A DNA stretch of 64,000 nucleotides from Algibacter pectinivorans. Its GTDB lineage: Bacteria; Bacteroidota; Bacteroidia; Flavobacteriales; Flavobacteriaceae. A model generated the notes under the pieces. That model was given only the letters and a program-made list of their open reading frames with translations, was not told where the DNA came from and ran no database searches. Positions 1 through 8,523 of this stretch are shown here, piece by piece (positions within the stretch are counted from its first letter, which is position 1; each line of letters begins with the position of its first letter). The translations under genes and the position numbers were made by a program. The stretch lies in the NCBI RefSeq assembly GCF_900112595.1, contig NZ_FOMI01000010.1, forward strand, positions 101,784 through 165,783, read 5' to 3'.

Positions 1-3000
1 TACAAATCCACCTGCGAACGCTACTGCGATACCTGTAAACACCATTAATGATGTGCCAACAGAACGGAATTGGAAATACAGTATTAAAAAGATAATTGCC
101 AATGCTAACGGTACAACAACAGATAGCGTTTGTTCTGCTCGTAACTGATTTTCATACGTTCCTGTGAATGCATAGTTGATTCCTTTTGGAACTATTAATT
201 CGCCTGAATCTATCTTTTCTTGAATCAATGCTTGTGCATTTTCAACAACGCTTACTTCTGCAAAACCATCTAATTTATCAAACAAGACATAACCTACTAA
301 AAAGGTGTCTTCACTTTTAATGACTTGTGGCCCTTGTTCGTAACGAATGGTTGCTAATTCGCTTAATGGAACAGGACTGCCTTTTTCAACTGGCACATAA
401 ATCTGTTGTAAGTCTGTTGGATTTGCTCGTAATTCTCTTGGGTATCGCACACGAACACCATATCGCTCACGCCCCTCGACTGTTTGGGTTAAAACCATAC
501 CACCAACAGCTACTTTTAATACGTTTTGCACCTCTTCAATACTTACACCATAACGTGCTATTTTTTCTCTATCAATATCAATTAATAAATAGGGTTTACC
601 AACGATACGGTCTGCAAAAACAGCTTCCTTTTTAATGCCTTCGGCTTCCTTGATAATGTTTTCTAATTGCACTCCAAACGCTTCAATTTGCTTTAAGTCT
701 TGACCTTTAACTTTAATTCCCATAGGTGCTCGCATTCCTGTTTGAAGCATTACCAATCGGGTTTCAATAGGTTGTAGCTTTGGTGCTGAAGTAACACCTG
801 GCAATTTGGTGACTCTTACAATTTCATTCCAAATATCGTCTGGTGATTCAATTTCTGGTCGCCAATTACGGTAGTATTCGCCATCATCATTTTCGATTAG
901 TTGAGAACTTTGGATATTTAATAAAGTTGATTTGATTATCGCTTTATTCTCTACCGATCTTGTGCTTAGCGTAGTCGAAATGCTCGAACTGACCTCTATA
1001 TTTTCGTTATGAATTAATCGACCATCTTTTAATTCAAACAAACCATCCTCATTTACTTTGTAACGTTGCCTTTCTCCATGTGCATTCAACATATATTCTG
1101 ATTTATACTGAATAATGTTCTCGTACATTGATAAAGGTGCTGGGTCTAAAGCTGATTCTGTTCTACCTGCCTTACCGACTACCGTTTTAATTTCTGGAAT
1201 ACTGGCTACTGCCATATCTAATTGCTGTAAAACTCGTTTATTTTCTTCTACGCCAGAATGCGGCATTGAGGTTGGCATTAGCAGAAATGAGCCTTCATTT
1301 AATGATGGCATAAACTCCTTGCCAGTATTCTTCATAATGAAAAAACCTGCAATTACAATAGCTGTTGGTACAGATAAAAACAATAATTTATTATCTAAAC
1401 ACCACCTTAAAATACGTGTGTAGTATTTGATGAATAGCGAAAAACCCCCTAATAAACCAAAGCATATAACACTTACAAAAATGAGATTCCAGAAAATACT
1501 TTTATCAACGCCTAATGGTCTCCAATATTCGGCTAGCAGGAATATGATTGCTGATGCTGAAATAATAATATTGATAAAATTAGTTTGTTTGTCTGTTACC
1601 TTATTTTGAAGATTGAGAAGTGCTGGAATTCCAAAAGCTATCAAAATCAATCCCAACCAACACCCATATACTATTGTTATGATTCCTAATGCTATTAAAA
1701 CACCGTTTAAGGCATATTTAAAATGTTTTTGAATACTCTTTTTTCGGAATAAAAAGGCCGCAAATGGCGGTATTAAAAATAAAGCGACAATAATAGATGC
1801 CGTTAACGCAAAGGTTTTTGTGAAGGCTAATGGTCTAAACAATTTTCCTTCTGCACCAATCATAGTAAATACAGGAATGAAACTGATTATGGTTGTCATT
1901 ACTGCGGTAACGATTGCACCAGATACTTCTGCTGTGGAGTTATAAACTACTGTATTAATGGATTGTGTTCCATCATCTTCATCCAAATGCCTAATAATGT
2001 TTTCTGAAAGTATGACACCAACATCAACCATGGTACCAATAGCAATTGCAATACCAGATAATGCGACAATGTTTGCATCTACACCAAAGAACTTCATAGC
2101 TATAAACACCATTAAAACCGCAACTGGTAGTAGTCCAGATATAAGTACCGATGCCCGAAGATTAAATACCATAATGATAATGACCAAAATGGTAATTAGT
2201 ATCTCTAATGTTAAGGCTTCATTAAGTGTACCTAACGTTTCTTTAATTAATTCTGTTCTATCATAAAATGGCACTATGGTTACTTGTGATGTTCTTCCAT
2301 CGTCTAATACTTTGGAAGGTAATCCTGCGCTTAATTCGTTAATTTTCTCTTTTACGTTATTGATAACTTCCATAGGGTTTGCTCCGTAACGAGCTACCAC
2401 AACAGCACCTACAACTTCTGCACCTTCTTTATCTAATAAGCCACGTCGTGTTGCTGGACCTAAAGAGACTTTTCCAATATCTTTGATTCGTATTACTGTA
2501 TAATCTTCGGAAGTTACGACTGCGTTCTCTATGTCAGATATAGACTTGACATACCCTAAACCACGCACTAAATATTCTGCATTATTGATTTCAATAGTTT
2601 GTGCGCCAATGTCTTTGTTACTTTCTTTAACTGCTTTCACTACATGATGCAATTCAATATTATATTGACGCATCAATTCTGGATTAACATCAACTTGGTA
2701 TTCCTGAACATAACCACCAATAGAAGCGACTTCAGAAACGCCACTTGCAGACGATAAAGCGTATTTAACATAATAGTCTTGTATACTTCGTAATTCATGT
2801 AAATCCCAACCACCAGTAACGTTTCCGTTTTCATCACGTCCTTCAAGTGTGTACCAGAATATTTGTCCTAATCCTGTGGCATCTGGACCCAAAGCAGGAT
2901 TAACACCTTCAGGTAATAATCCACTTGGTAATGAGTTTAGTTTTTCCAGAATACGACTACGACTCCAATAGAATTCTACATCTTCTTCCAAAATGATATA

Positions 3001-3312
3001 GATACTTGAAAAGCCAAACATAGACGAACTACGAATGGTTTTTACTCCAGGTATACCGAGTAAAGATGTCGTTAATGGATAAGTAATTTGGTCTTCGATA
3101 TCTTGTGGCGAACGACCACCCCACTTTGTAAATACAATTTGTTGGTTTTCACCTATATCGGGTATGGCATCTACAGCTACAGGATTGCTTGGTAAAAATC
3201 CTGAATCCCAATTGAAAGGTGCATTTACCGTTCCCCATCCTACGAAAAGGACGAGTAGTAGTACCGCAACGAGTTTATTCTCGATAAGAAATTTGATTGC
3301 TTTATTAAGCAT
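1..3312 (-). CDS. CusA/CzcA-family heavy-metal efflux RND transporter, 3'-truncated by the window edge
   Basis: This is the inner-membrane pump of a tripartite Cu/Ag or Co/Zn/Cd efflux system. The frame is open from ATG at 3312 to the left edge, giving 1104 residues. Visible are the N-terminal membrane anchor, the porter segment with GGRSPQDIEDQ, the TM4 motif AIAIGTMVDVGV with the proton-relay Asp, and the methionine-rich stretch EFMPSLNEGSFLLMPTSMP typical of the CusA branch. The C-terminal quarter lies outside the window. Residues 774-784 (Ser/Thr-rich) are encoded by a dispersed repeat, an oddity for this family. HYC_CC_PP lies just upstream on the same strand. The family call is firm; the metal is inferred. 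Confidence 0.93.
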   Translation of the reverse strand, partial: MLNKAIKFLIENKLVAVLLLVLFVGWGTVNAPFNWDSGFLPSNPVAVDAIPDIGENQQIVFTKWGGRSPQDIEDQITYPLTTSLLGIPGVKTIRSSSMFGFSSIYIILEEDVEFYWSRSRILEKLNSLPSGLLPEGVNPALGPDATGLGQIFWYTLEGRDENGNVTGGWDLHELRSIQDYYVKYALSSASGVSEVASIGGYVQEYQVDVNPELMRQYNIELHHVVKAVKESNKDIGAQTIEINNAEYLVRGLGYVKSISDIENAVVTSEDYTVIRIKDIGKVSLGPATRRGLLDKEGAEVVGAVVVARYGANPMEVINNVKEKINELSAGLPSKVLDDGRTSQVTIVPFYDRTELIKETLGTLNEALTLEILITILVIIIMVFNLRASVLISGLLPVAVLMVFIAMKFFGVDANIVALSGIAIAIGTMVDVGVILSENIIRHLDEDDGTQSINTVVYNSTAEVSGAIVTAVMTTIISFIPVFTMIGAEGKLFRPLAFTKTFALTASIIVALFLIPPFAAFLFRKKSIQKHFKYALNGVLIALGIITIVYGCWLGLILIAFGIPALLNLQNKVTDKQTNFINIIISASAIIFLLAEYWRPLGVDKSIFWNLIFVSVICFGLLGGFSLFIKYYTRILRWCLDNKLLFLSVPTAIVIAGFFIMKNTGKEFMPSLNEGSFLLMPTSMPHSGVEENKRVLQQLDMAVASIPEIKTVVGKAGRTESALDPAPLSMYENIIQYKSEYMLNAHGERQRYKVNEDGLFELKDGRLIHNENIEVSSSISTTLSTRSVENKAIIKSTLLNIQSSQLIENDDGEYYRNWRPEIESPDDIWNEIVRVTKLPGVTSAPKLQPIETRLVMLQTGMRAPMGIKVKGQDLKQIEAFGVQLENIIKEAEGIKKEAVFADRIVGKPYLLIDIDREKIARYGVSIEEVQNVLKVAVGGMVLTQTVEGRERYGVRVRYPRELRANPTDLQQIYVPVEKGSPVPLSELATIRYEQGPQVIKSEDTFLVGYVLFDKLDGFAEVSVVENAQALIQEKIDSGELIVPKGINYAFTGTYENQLRAEQTLSVVVPLALAIIFLILYFQFRSVGTSLMVFTGIAVAFAGGFV
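961..994. repeat. Dispersed flavobacterial repeat inside the RND pump gene
   Basis: The + strand reads TGTGCTTAGCGTAGTCGAAA followed by TGCTCGAACTGACC. Its first 20 bases match the unit at the 3' end of dnaK (47587-47605 region) at all but a few positions. It is read in frame on the minus strand as a Ser/Thr-rich stretch. Confidence 0.6.
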
Positions 3313-3420
3313 ATAGTTTGATTATTAAACGGTTAGACATTGGCATTTAAAAAATACCGCATACTAGAAATTACCCTTAGGGTACAAACCCATAGGATAA
3401 AACAGTCTATTGTTTAAAAA

Positions 3421-3834
3421 TCAAATTAAATAAGTCTCGCCTATTTTGTAGAGTTGCCTAATAACGAGTGGCGGTTTGTACTCTTCGTAAGAAGATACTT
3501 TTTTTTCTAAACCTTCAAAAAGGTTGATATATGTGTAAACAAATGAAGCAATGAATATCTGTTGTTCAAATGAATTTTTGTCAACTTGTAATTGTAGTTC
3601 GTCTTGACCATCAATAACTAATTGTTCTTCATCGCAACAATTTTTCTTGGTAATTGAGCAACCATCAGCAGAAGGTATTTCCTTTTCCATACCACAACCT
3701 CTAGCTTTATTAAAAATAGCAGTTTCTACTAAAGTATCTCCACAATAATGCATATTAAAAGTAAATGACATTGTAGAGAATAACACTACAAAAGCCATTA
3801 AGAAAGACATTATTTTATGGAATACTTGTTTCAT
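3421..3834 (-). CDS. HYC_CC_PP family protein
   Basis: A small secreted or membrane-anchored protein of 137 residues with an N-terminal hydrophobic signal (about residues 8-27). It carries the three signatures that name the family: HYCGD after the signal, NCCDEE in the middle and YKPP near the C-terminus. Its function is unknown. In flavobacteria such proteins often sit beside CusA/CzcA operons, as here, where it lies 108 bp upstream of the pump gene on the same strand. The paired cysteines and the context suggest a metal-related periplasmic role, which is inference. Confidence 0.85.
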   Translation of the reverse strand: MKQVFHKIMSFLMAFVVLFSTMSFTFNMHYCGDTLVETAIFNKARGCGMEKEIPSADGCSITKKNCCDEEQLVIDGQDELQLQVDKNSFEQQIFIASFVYTYINLFEGLEKKVSSYEEYKPPLVIRQLYKIGETYLI

Positions 3835-4059
3835 TAGATATTACAAATTCACTAATTTTTAACTAATATAGGCATAATTAACAGAAAGGATAACAAGTGC
3901 TTTTTAGCGCGCATTATAGAGTTTAATATAAGGATATTTATCTTGATATATTAAGTTTATAAGCAAAAATGCGTAGAGAGAGCGTTTTTGTAAAAGATAC
4001 GCAACATGCGGTTACTAATATTATAAACATATCTCCAACGTTTGTTAAAAACCTACCTC
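3835..4059. other. Gene-free spacer
   Basis: AT-rich spacer between the HYC_CC_PP gene and the terminator of the SusCD locus. It presumably holds the metal-gene promoter near 3840-3900. I see no RNA gene, repeat or convincing ORF. Confidence 0.5.
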
Positions 4060-4092
4060 AAATAAAACCGACGACCAAAATGCCGCCGGTTA
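4060..4092 (-). terminator. Terminator of the SusCD-metalloprotease operon
   Basis: On the minus strand GCCGGCGGC-type and GTCGTCGG-type arms (4082-4091 with 4066-4075) pair through eight Watson-Crick and two G-U pairs around a six-base loop and are followed by TTTTATTT. It lies about 50 bp past the DUF3347 stop. Confidence 0.6.
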
Positions 4093-4143
4093 AAAAGACT
4101 AATTCACTTTTATAATTTATTTGACAACTATTTTACTAAACTA

Positions 4144-4665
4144 TTATATACTTGCCTTGACTTTCCCGCAAGCCAGCATATTTTTGGGGTAGTATGGATT
4201 TTTTATTTCTTTACTGTTGCTTACCCAAGTAGCGCCAGTCATTGGACATATTTGTTGATGTAATACAACATTAGCTGCTTTTAGTTTTTCTGCAATTTCC
4301 CAAAATTTTATAGAAAGGTTTTTAAAAAACTTACGCTGATTATTTATGTTTGTAGTTTTAGCTAACTGAGACGCTAATCCAATAAGTTCTGTTCTTGTTT
4401 TTGTAGCTTGATTCATTTGATCTAAAGTTAACTTTTTGAATTTAAACAGACTTAGAGCTTTTTTAAATTCTATAGAATGAGATATTGCTCCTTTACTATC
4501 GGACCTTAATAGATCTTCCTTTATTTTCAAATAATTATCTGTAATTTCCTGTTTAAGTATTTCTCTTTTTTCCGCCAAATCCTTAGAAACTTCCTGACTT
4601 GAAGATAATTGAGCCTGTGAGTAACTGCATATACCTAAAGCAAAGGCTATTAGTAAATTTTTCAT
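4144..4665 (-). CDS. DUF3347 domain-containing exported protein
   Basis: A 173-residue exported protein with a signal peptide ending near SQAQ. The body is helical. The C-terminus has the DUF3347 hallmarks: CPMTGATW, then KNPYYPKNMLACG. DUF3347 proteins and domains often accompany copper-handling proteins, and the conserved Cys, Met and His residues fit metal binding. Its ATG overlaps the stop of the metalloprotease gene by 4 bp, so the two are translationally coupled. It is the last gene of the SusCD locus. The family call rests on the C-terminal motif; a metal ligand role is inference. Confidence 0.75.
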   Translation of the reverse strand: MKNLLIAFALGICSYSQAQLSSSQEVSKDLAEKREILKQEITDNYLKIKEDLLRSDSKGAISHSIEFKKALSLFKFKKLTLDQMNQATKTRTELIGLASQLAKTTNINNQRKFFKNLSIKFWEIAEKLKAANVVLHQQICPMTGATWVSNSKEIKNPYYPKNMLACGKVKASI

Positions 4666-7091
4666 ATTGTTTTATTGATTGTTTTATTAATTTTTTCAAT
4701 TTCTATTAAAATAAGCTCTAAATGAGATTTATTGATACCCTTCTCTCCTTTTATTAAGCTATTAACTGATTTTTTAAGTTCCAAAAGGTGTTCTCTTCCA
4801 TATAAAACAACATCACTTCGCTGGGCTGCTGTTAATAATTTCCCTGGGGTTGGCACGAGTAATGTTTCCATTTTTTCAATATAGCTGTTCTGAAGGCTTC
4901 GTCGGTAATAATCAGATTTTTCATCACCATTAAATTTTGCCCATACTGTTTCTTGTAAATCATTTAAAAACTCTGGAACAGTATAAGCTTCATCGTATTG
5001 AATCGATTTCTGACTTAAATTATAAAGCATACCTGGGCTCAATAACATTAATAGAACCTGATTTTGTTCTGCTGAGATTTGCTCACTTGTTTTTAAAGGA
5101 ATTAATTGATCTATTTCCTTTGGATACATCCACAAAGGTGCCTCAAATAACTGTCTTCCTAAGTAATCAATGACTTTTTTAACCTTTTCCTTGGGTATGC
5201 CTTGATATACCGCTCCGCTTTGATCTACTGTTTTCTTTGTTATGTAATCGTTTCCAATGTATTTTAAAACATGATACAAATATGTTCGATATTGTTTTAC
5301 TACTACTTTGTGCATATCGGACAGGTTATTATATGCATCGTTTGGTTCGTAGGTCCAATCTATTAAATTCTCTACAACCCGCTTAAGGTTTTTAATCCCA
5401 TAATCACTGGCCAATACCGCGTCATCGCCAAGGTCTTCCTTTTGGCTTAGCGGATTTCTATCTTTTCCTTCGCCTGCGAACCATAATTTAGGATTGTTAG
5501 TTAAAGCTTCTGTAGTCATTTTTAACAACATGTCTTCTTCCTGAAACTCATCTTTAGCGTTTGGATAGAAGCCATATCCCCATTTAATAGCCCATTTATC
5601 GTAAATACCTATTCTAGGATATATCCCTATAGGGCTAATACTATCTTCAGGTTGAGCCACGTAATTAAAGCGCGCATAATCCATTATTGAAACGGTATGC
5701 CCATTAGCTTCAACCCATTCCTTGTCCCTAAGCTTTTCTACTGGTGTTGCAATACTAGCCCCCATGTTATGGCGTAAACCAATAGTATGACCTATTTCAT
5801 GCGAAGACACAAATCGAATTAATTGCCCCATAACCTCATCATCTAAATGCATTTTTCTTGCTCTAGGATCGATAGGTCCAGCTTGTACCATATACCACTG
5901 CTGAACGAGTTTCATTACATTGTGATACCAACCTACATGACTTTCAATAATTTCTCCACTTCGAGGGTCACTTATTCTTGGCCCATAAGCATTAGGAGTT
6001 TCGGATGAGTAATACCTAACTACCGAATAGCGCGCATCTTCTAGACTCATTGTAGGATCGTCTTCTGGCCACTCTTTTCCTATAATAGCATTTTTAAACC
6101 CAGCAGCTTCAAAAGCTATCTGCCAATCATTAATCCCCGCTATTAAATAAGGCCTCCACTTTTTTGGTGTTGCAGGATCTATATAATATACTATTTGTTT
6201 CTTTGGCTCTACTAGCTCGCCTCTAAGATACTTTTCTATATCTTCTTCCTTAGGCTCTAAACGGTAACGCTGAACAATATGTTTTGATTCAACTCGCTGC
6301 TGTTCATCGGAAAACAGCACATATTTATTAGCAAAATACCCAACACGCTCATCAAAAAACCGTTTGCGCATAGGAACTTTTGGTAACAACACGATAGATG
6401 TATTCATTCTAAGCGTAATACTTCCTACCGAAGACAAGGATTTTTTAAAGGTTTTAATGGTTTTAACCTCAATATTAATAGCATAAACTTTTATATCTTC
6501 AATAAAAGACCTATCGTTTGCCAGCGATGATAATTTATTATCTGTCTTCTCTTTGTTTGATAATGAAAATACAGGGTTATCTTTTTTAAAGGCATTAGTT
6601 ACCTCAATAACAATATTACCTGTTAACGGATTGATTGACTTTATTGGGAAGGATTCAATTATTGGATTTTCGTTGCTTACTGCCAATGCTTTAGCTAACA
6701 TGGCATCTTTAGAACGTACATCCTGCTTATACTGTAAAGCTCTTAAAAAAACATTGTTATTATTCCCTTTTTCGAAATAAATAGTTTGTTCATTAGCCTT
6801 TTCTCCTCCAAAACGCCCCATACCTACTGGGGTTGATAGATATCTTGTTACCACCAACATATATCGATTAAATAAACTATCTGGTATTTGAAAGTACAAC
6901 TTCTCGTCAACCTTACTAACAGAAAACAAACCAGCTTTAGTCAAGGAATCGTTACTTATTAATTTACTGTAAGATTCAATACCTTTTTGTTGCGTGGTAT
7001 CGATCTTTTTGTTTTGGTCTGTTTGTGCCGTTAGGCACTGTTGTCCTGAAATAACCAGGATTAGTAATATATATACTAACTTGTTACTCAT
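4662..7091 (-). CDS. Zinc-dependent metalloprotease with metzincin motif (DUF5117/DUF5118 type)
   Basis: A secreted protease of 809 residues with a signal peptide (about 1-23). The zinc site is HEIGHTIGLRH (H431, E432, H435, H441), the extended HExxHxxGxxH motif of metzincins, and a Met-turn SIMDY (M470) follows about 30 residues later. The large N-terminal region corresponds to the DUF5117/DUF5118 part of this Bacteroidota family. The gene begins 2 bp after the SusD stop and overlaps the DUF3347 gene. It probably cleaves the protein or peptide ligand imported by the SusCD pair; the substrate is unknown. All catalytic residues are present. Confidence 0.9.
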   Translation of the reverse strand: MSNKLVYILLILVISGQQCLTAQTDQNKKIDTTQQKGIESYSKLISNDSLTKAGLFSVSKVDEKLYFQIPDSLFNRYMLVVTRYLSTPVGMGRFGGEKANEQTIYFEKGNNNNVFLRALQYKQDVRSKDAMLAKALAVSNENPIIESFPIKSINPLTGNIVIEVTNAFKKDNPVFSLSNKEKTDNKLSSLANDRSFIEDIKVYAINIEVKTIKTFKKSLSSVGSITLRMNTSIVLLPKVPMRKRFFDERVGYFANKYVLFSDEQQRVESKHIVQRYRLEPKEEDIEKYLRGELVEPKKQIVYYIDPATPKKWRPYLIAGINDWQIAFEAAGFKNAIIGKEWPEDDPTMSLEDARYSVVRYYSSETPNAYGPRISDPRSGEIIESHVGWYHNVMKLVQQWYMVQAGPIDPRARKMHLDDEVMGQLIRFVSSHEIGHTIGLRHNMGASIATPVEKLRDKEWVEANGHTVSIMDYARFNYVAQPEDSISPIGIYPRIGIYDKWAIKWGYGFYPNAKDEFQEEDMLLKMTTEALTNNPKLWFAGEGKDRNPLSQKEDLGDDAVLASDYGIKNLKRVVENLIDWTYEPNDAYNNLSDMHKVVVKQYRTYLYHVLKYIGNDYITKKTVDQSGAVYQGIPKEKVKKVIDYLGRQLFEAPLWMYPKEIDQLIPLKTSEQISAEQNQVLLMLLSPGMLYNLSQKSIQYDEAYTVPEFLNDLQETVWAKFNGDEKSDYYRRSLQNSYIEKMETLLVPTPGKLLTAAQRSDVVLYGREHLLELKKSVNSLIKGEKGINKSHLELILIEIEKINKTINKTI

Positions 7092-7093
7092 AA

Positions 7094-8518
7094 TTAAAAT
7101 GGTACTTTTTCGTTTGTATTTAAAGTAAGATTTGGGTTTTTAGTTAACGCAGCTAAAGGGAATGGAATAATATATAATCTAGAATCTGGTTTTAAAACGT
7201 AGGTTTCCTGCGGAACGGTTTGATTCACAATAGGAAATACACGGGCTATGGTTTTAGCATACTCGGGTTCGTTGTTAAATCGTTTAAGATCGAAAAAACG
7301 ATGAAACCCAAAAAGCAACTCTTTTCTACGTTCGTTTATAATGAGCTCCATGGTCTCTTTTCTTGTTGAAGGCACTTGCAAATCTGTTGTTTCTGAGAGT
7401 ATTCGTTTGGCTCTCAAAGTGTTCAATATATCAATAGCATCACTCAATTTATTTTCTCTAGCATAACACTCTGCAAGCATTAAATATACTTCGGTAGTTT
7501 TCATGCCTACCGTGGGGTTGAAGTATTTATTGTAGCGTACATTCCAATATGCAGTATTAGATCCTTGATCTAAAAATGAAGTTGATGTTGAATTAAAAAA
7601 CAAATTAAAGCGAGCATCGTCATCTCCAAAAAGGTTAACTAACTCGGGGCTAATAATAGAAATGAACGCAAAATTCATCTCGGTATATCCAGACATGTAC
7701 ATATAGCTTAATACTTCTACATTATCTTCTGCAGGCACGGAAACCTCATTTGGACCTCCCTGTTCATGATAAGCTACTAAATCAAATATTTGATTGTTAT
7801 AGCTAAGCGACTCTTCAGCAGCTTGTTTTGCTTCTGTTACCTCTCTTTTAAACAAATGCACCTTAGCTTTAAATGCATAGGCCAAAGCTAAAGACGGATG
7901 ATAAACATCTAGCGGAACTTCTTCTAAGTATGGTAGAGCTTCTTCAATATCTCTTTGTATAAAATCATAAACCTCTGCTACAGTTGATTTTTTAGGTTGT
8001 GCTTCCAAATCAAATTTATCCATAATACAGATCCCTCCATCTGTTGCGGCCGTATTTGGGTCATAGGCTTTAGCATAAGTGTTTACCAATAGAAAATGGT
8101 CGAAGGCTCGGTAAATTTTAGCTTCGGCTTTTGCTAATTGTTTGGTGTAGCCATCTCCTTCACTTTCATCTACTAAAGAAATAATTGTATTCCATCTATT
8201 GATATATGAGTATGCTTGATTATAAAAACTTGAATTTTTAAGTAAAGACACTCTATCCGTAGTTTCGTCAAAAGTAAAATTAATGATATCAATGTTTGGT
8301 GTTTGCCCTATTACATTTGACTCTCTCATCCATTGATCATCTGATAGGTATTGAAAATTATTTACTGGATATGCTCTATTTGGTAGAGATACCATTTTAT
8401 GAAAATCTGAAGCAGTTTCTATTACTAACGCTCCTTTTGGCGTAATATCTGTATAATCTTCACAGGAAGATATTGCTAATAATAATATCGAAAAAATAAA
8501 TTTATATATAGGTTTCAT
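7094..8518 (-). CDS. SusD/RagB-family outer-membrane lipoprotein
   Basis: The surface lid of a SusCD importer, 474 residues. The lipobox ends at Cys19 (LAISSC) and is followed by acidic residues (EDYTD), as in surface-exported Bacteroidota lipoproteins. The TPR-like helical scaffold and the C-terminal SusD signature (ERRKELLFGFHRFFDLKRF) are clear. It lies 5 bp after the SusC gene and 2 bp before the protease gene, in one operon. Ligand specificity cannot be read from the sequence; the protease neighbour suggests peptides rather than glycans. Confidence 0.93.
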   Translation of the reverse strand: MKPIYKFIFSILLLAISSCEDYTDITPKGALVIETASDFHKMVSLPNRAYPVNNFQYLSDDQWMRESNVIGQTPNIDIINFTFDETTDRVSLLKNSSFYNQAYSYINRWNTIISLVDESEGDGYTKQLAKAEAKIYRAFDHFLLVNTYAKAYDPNTAATDGGICIMDKFDLEAQPKKSTVAEVYDFIQRDIEEALPYLEEVPLDVYHPSLALAYAFKAKVHLFKREVTEAKQAAEESLSYNNQIFDLVAYHEQGGPNEVSVPAEDNVEVLSYMYMSGYTEMNFAFISIISPELVNLFGDDDARFNLFFNSTSTSFLDQGSNTAYWNVRYNKYFNPTVGMKTTEVYLMLAECYARENKLSDAIDILNTLRAKRILSETTDLQVPSTRKETMELIINERRKELLFGFHRFFDLKRFNNEPEYAKTIARVFPIVNQTVPQETYVLKPDSRLYIIPFPLAALTKNPNLTLNTNEKVPF

Positions 8519-8523
8519 AGCTA

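Noticed and set aside
327..2266. Several plus-strand frames of 60-102 codons at the left edge
   Set aside because: They are antisense to the long open frame of the RND pump, which shows clear family motifs throughout.
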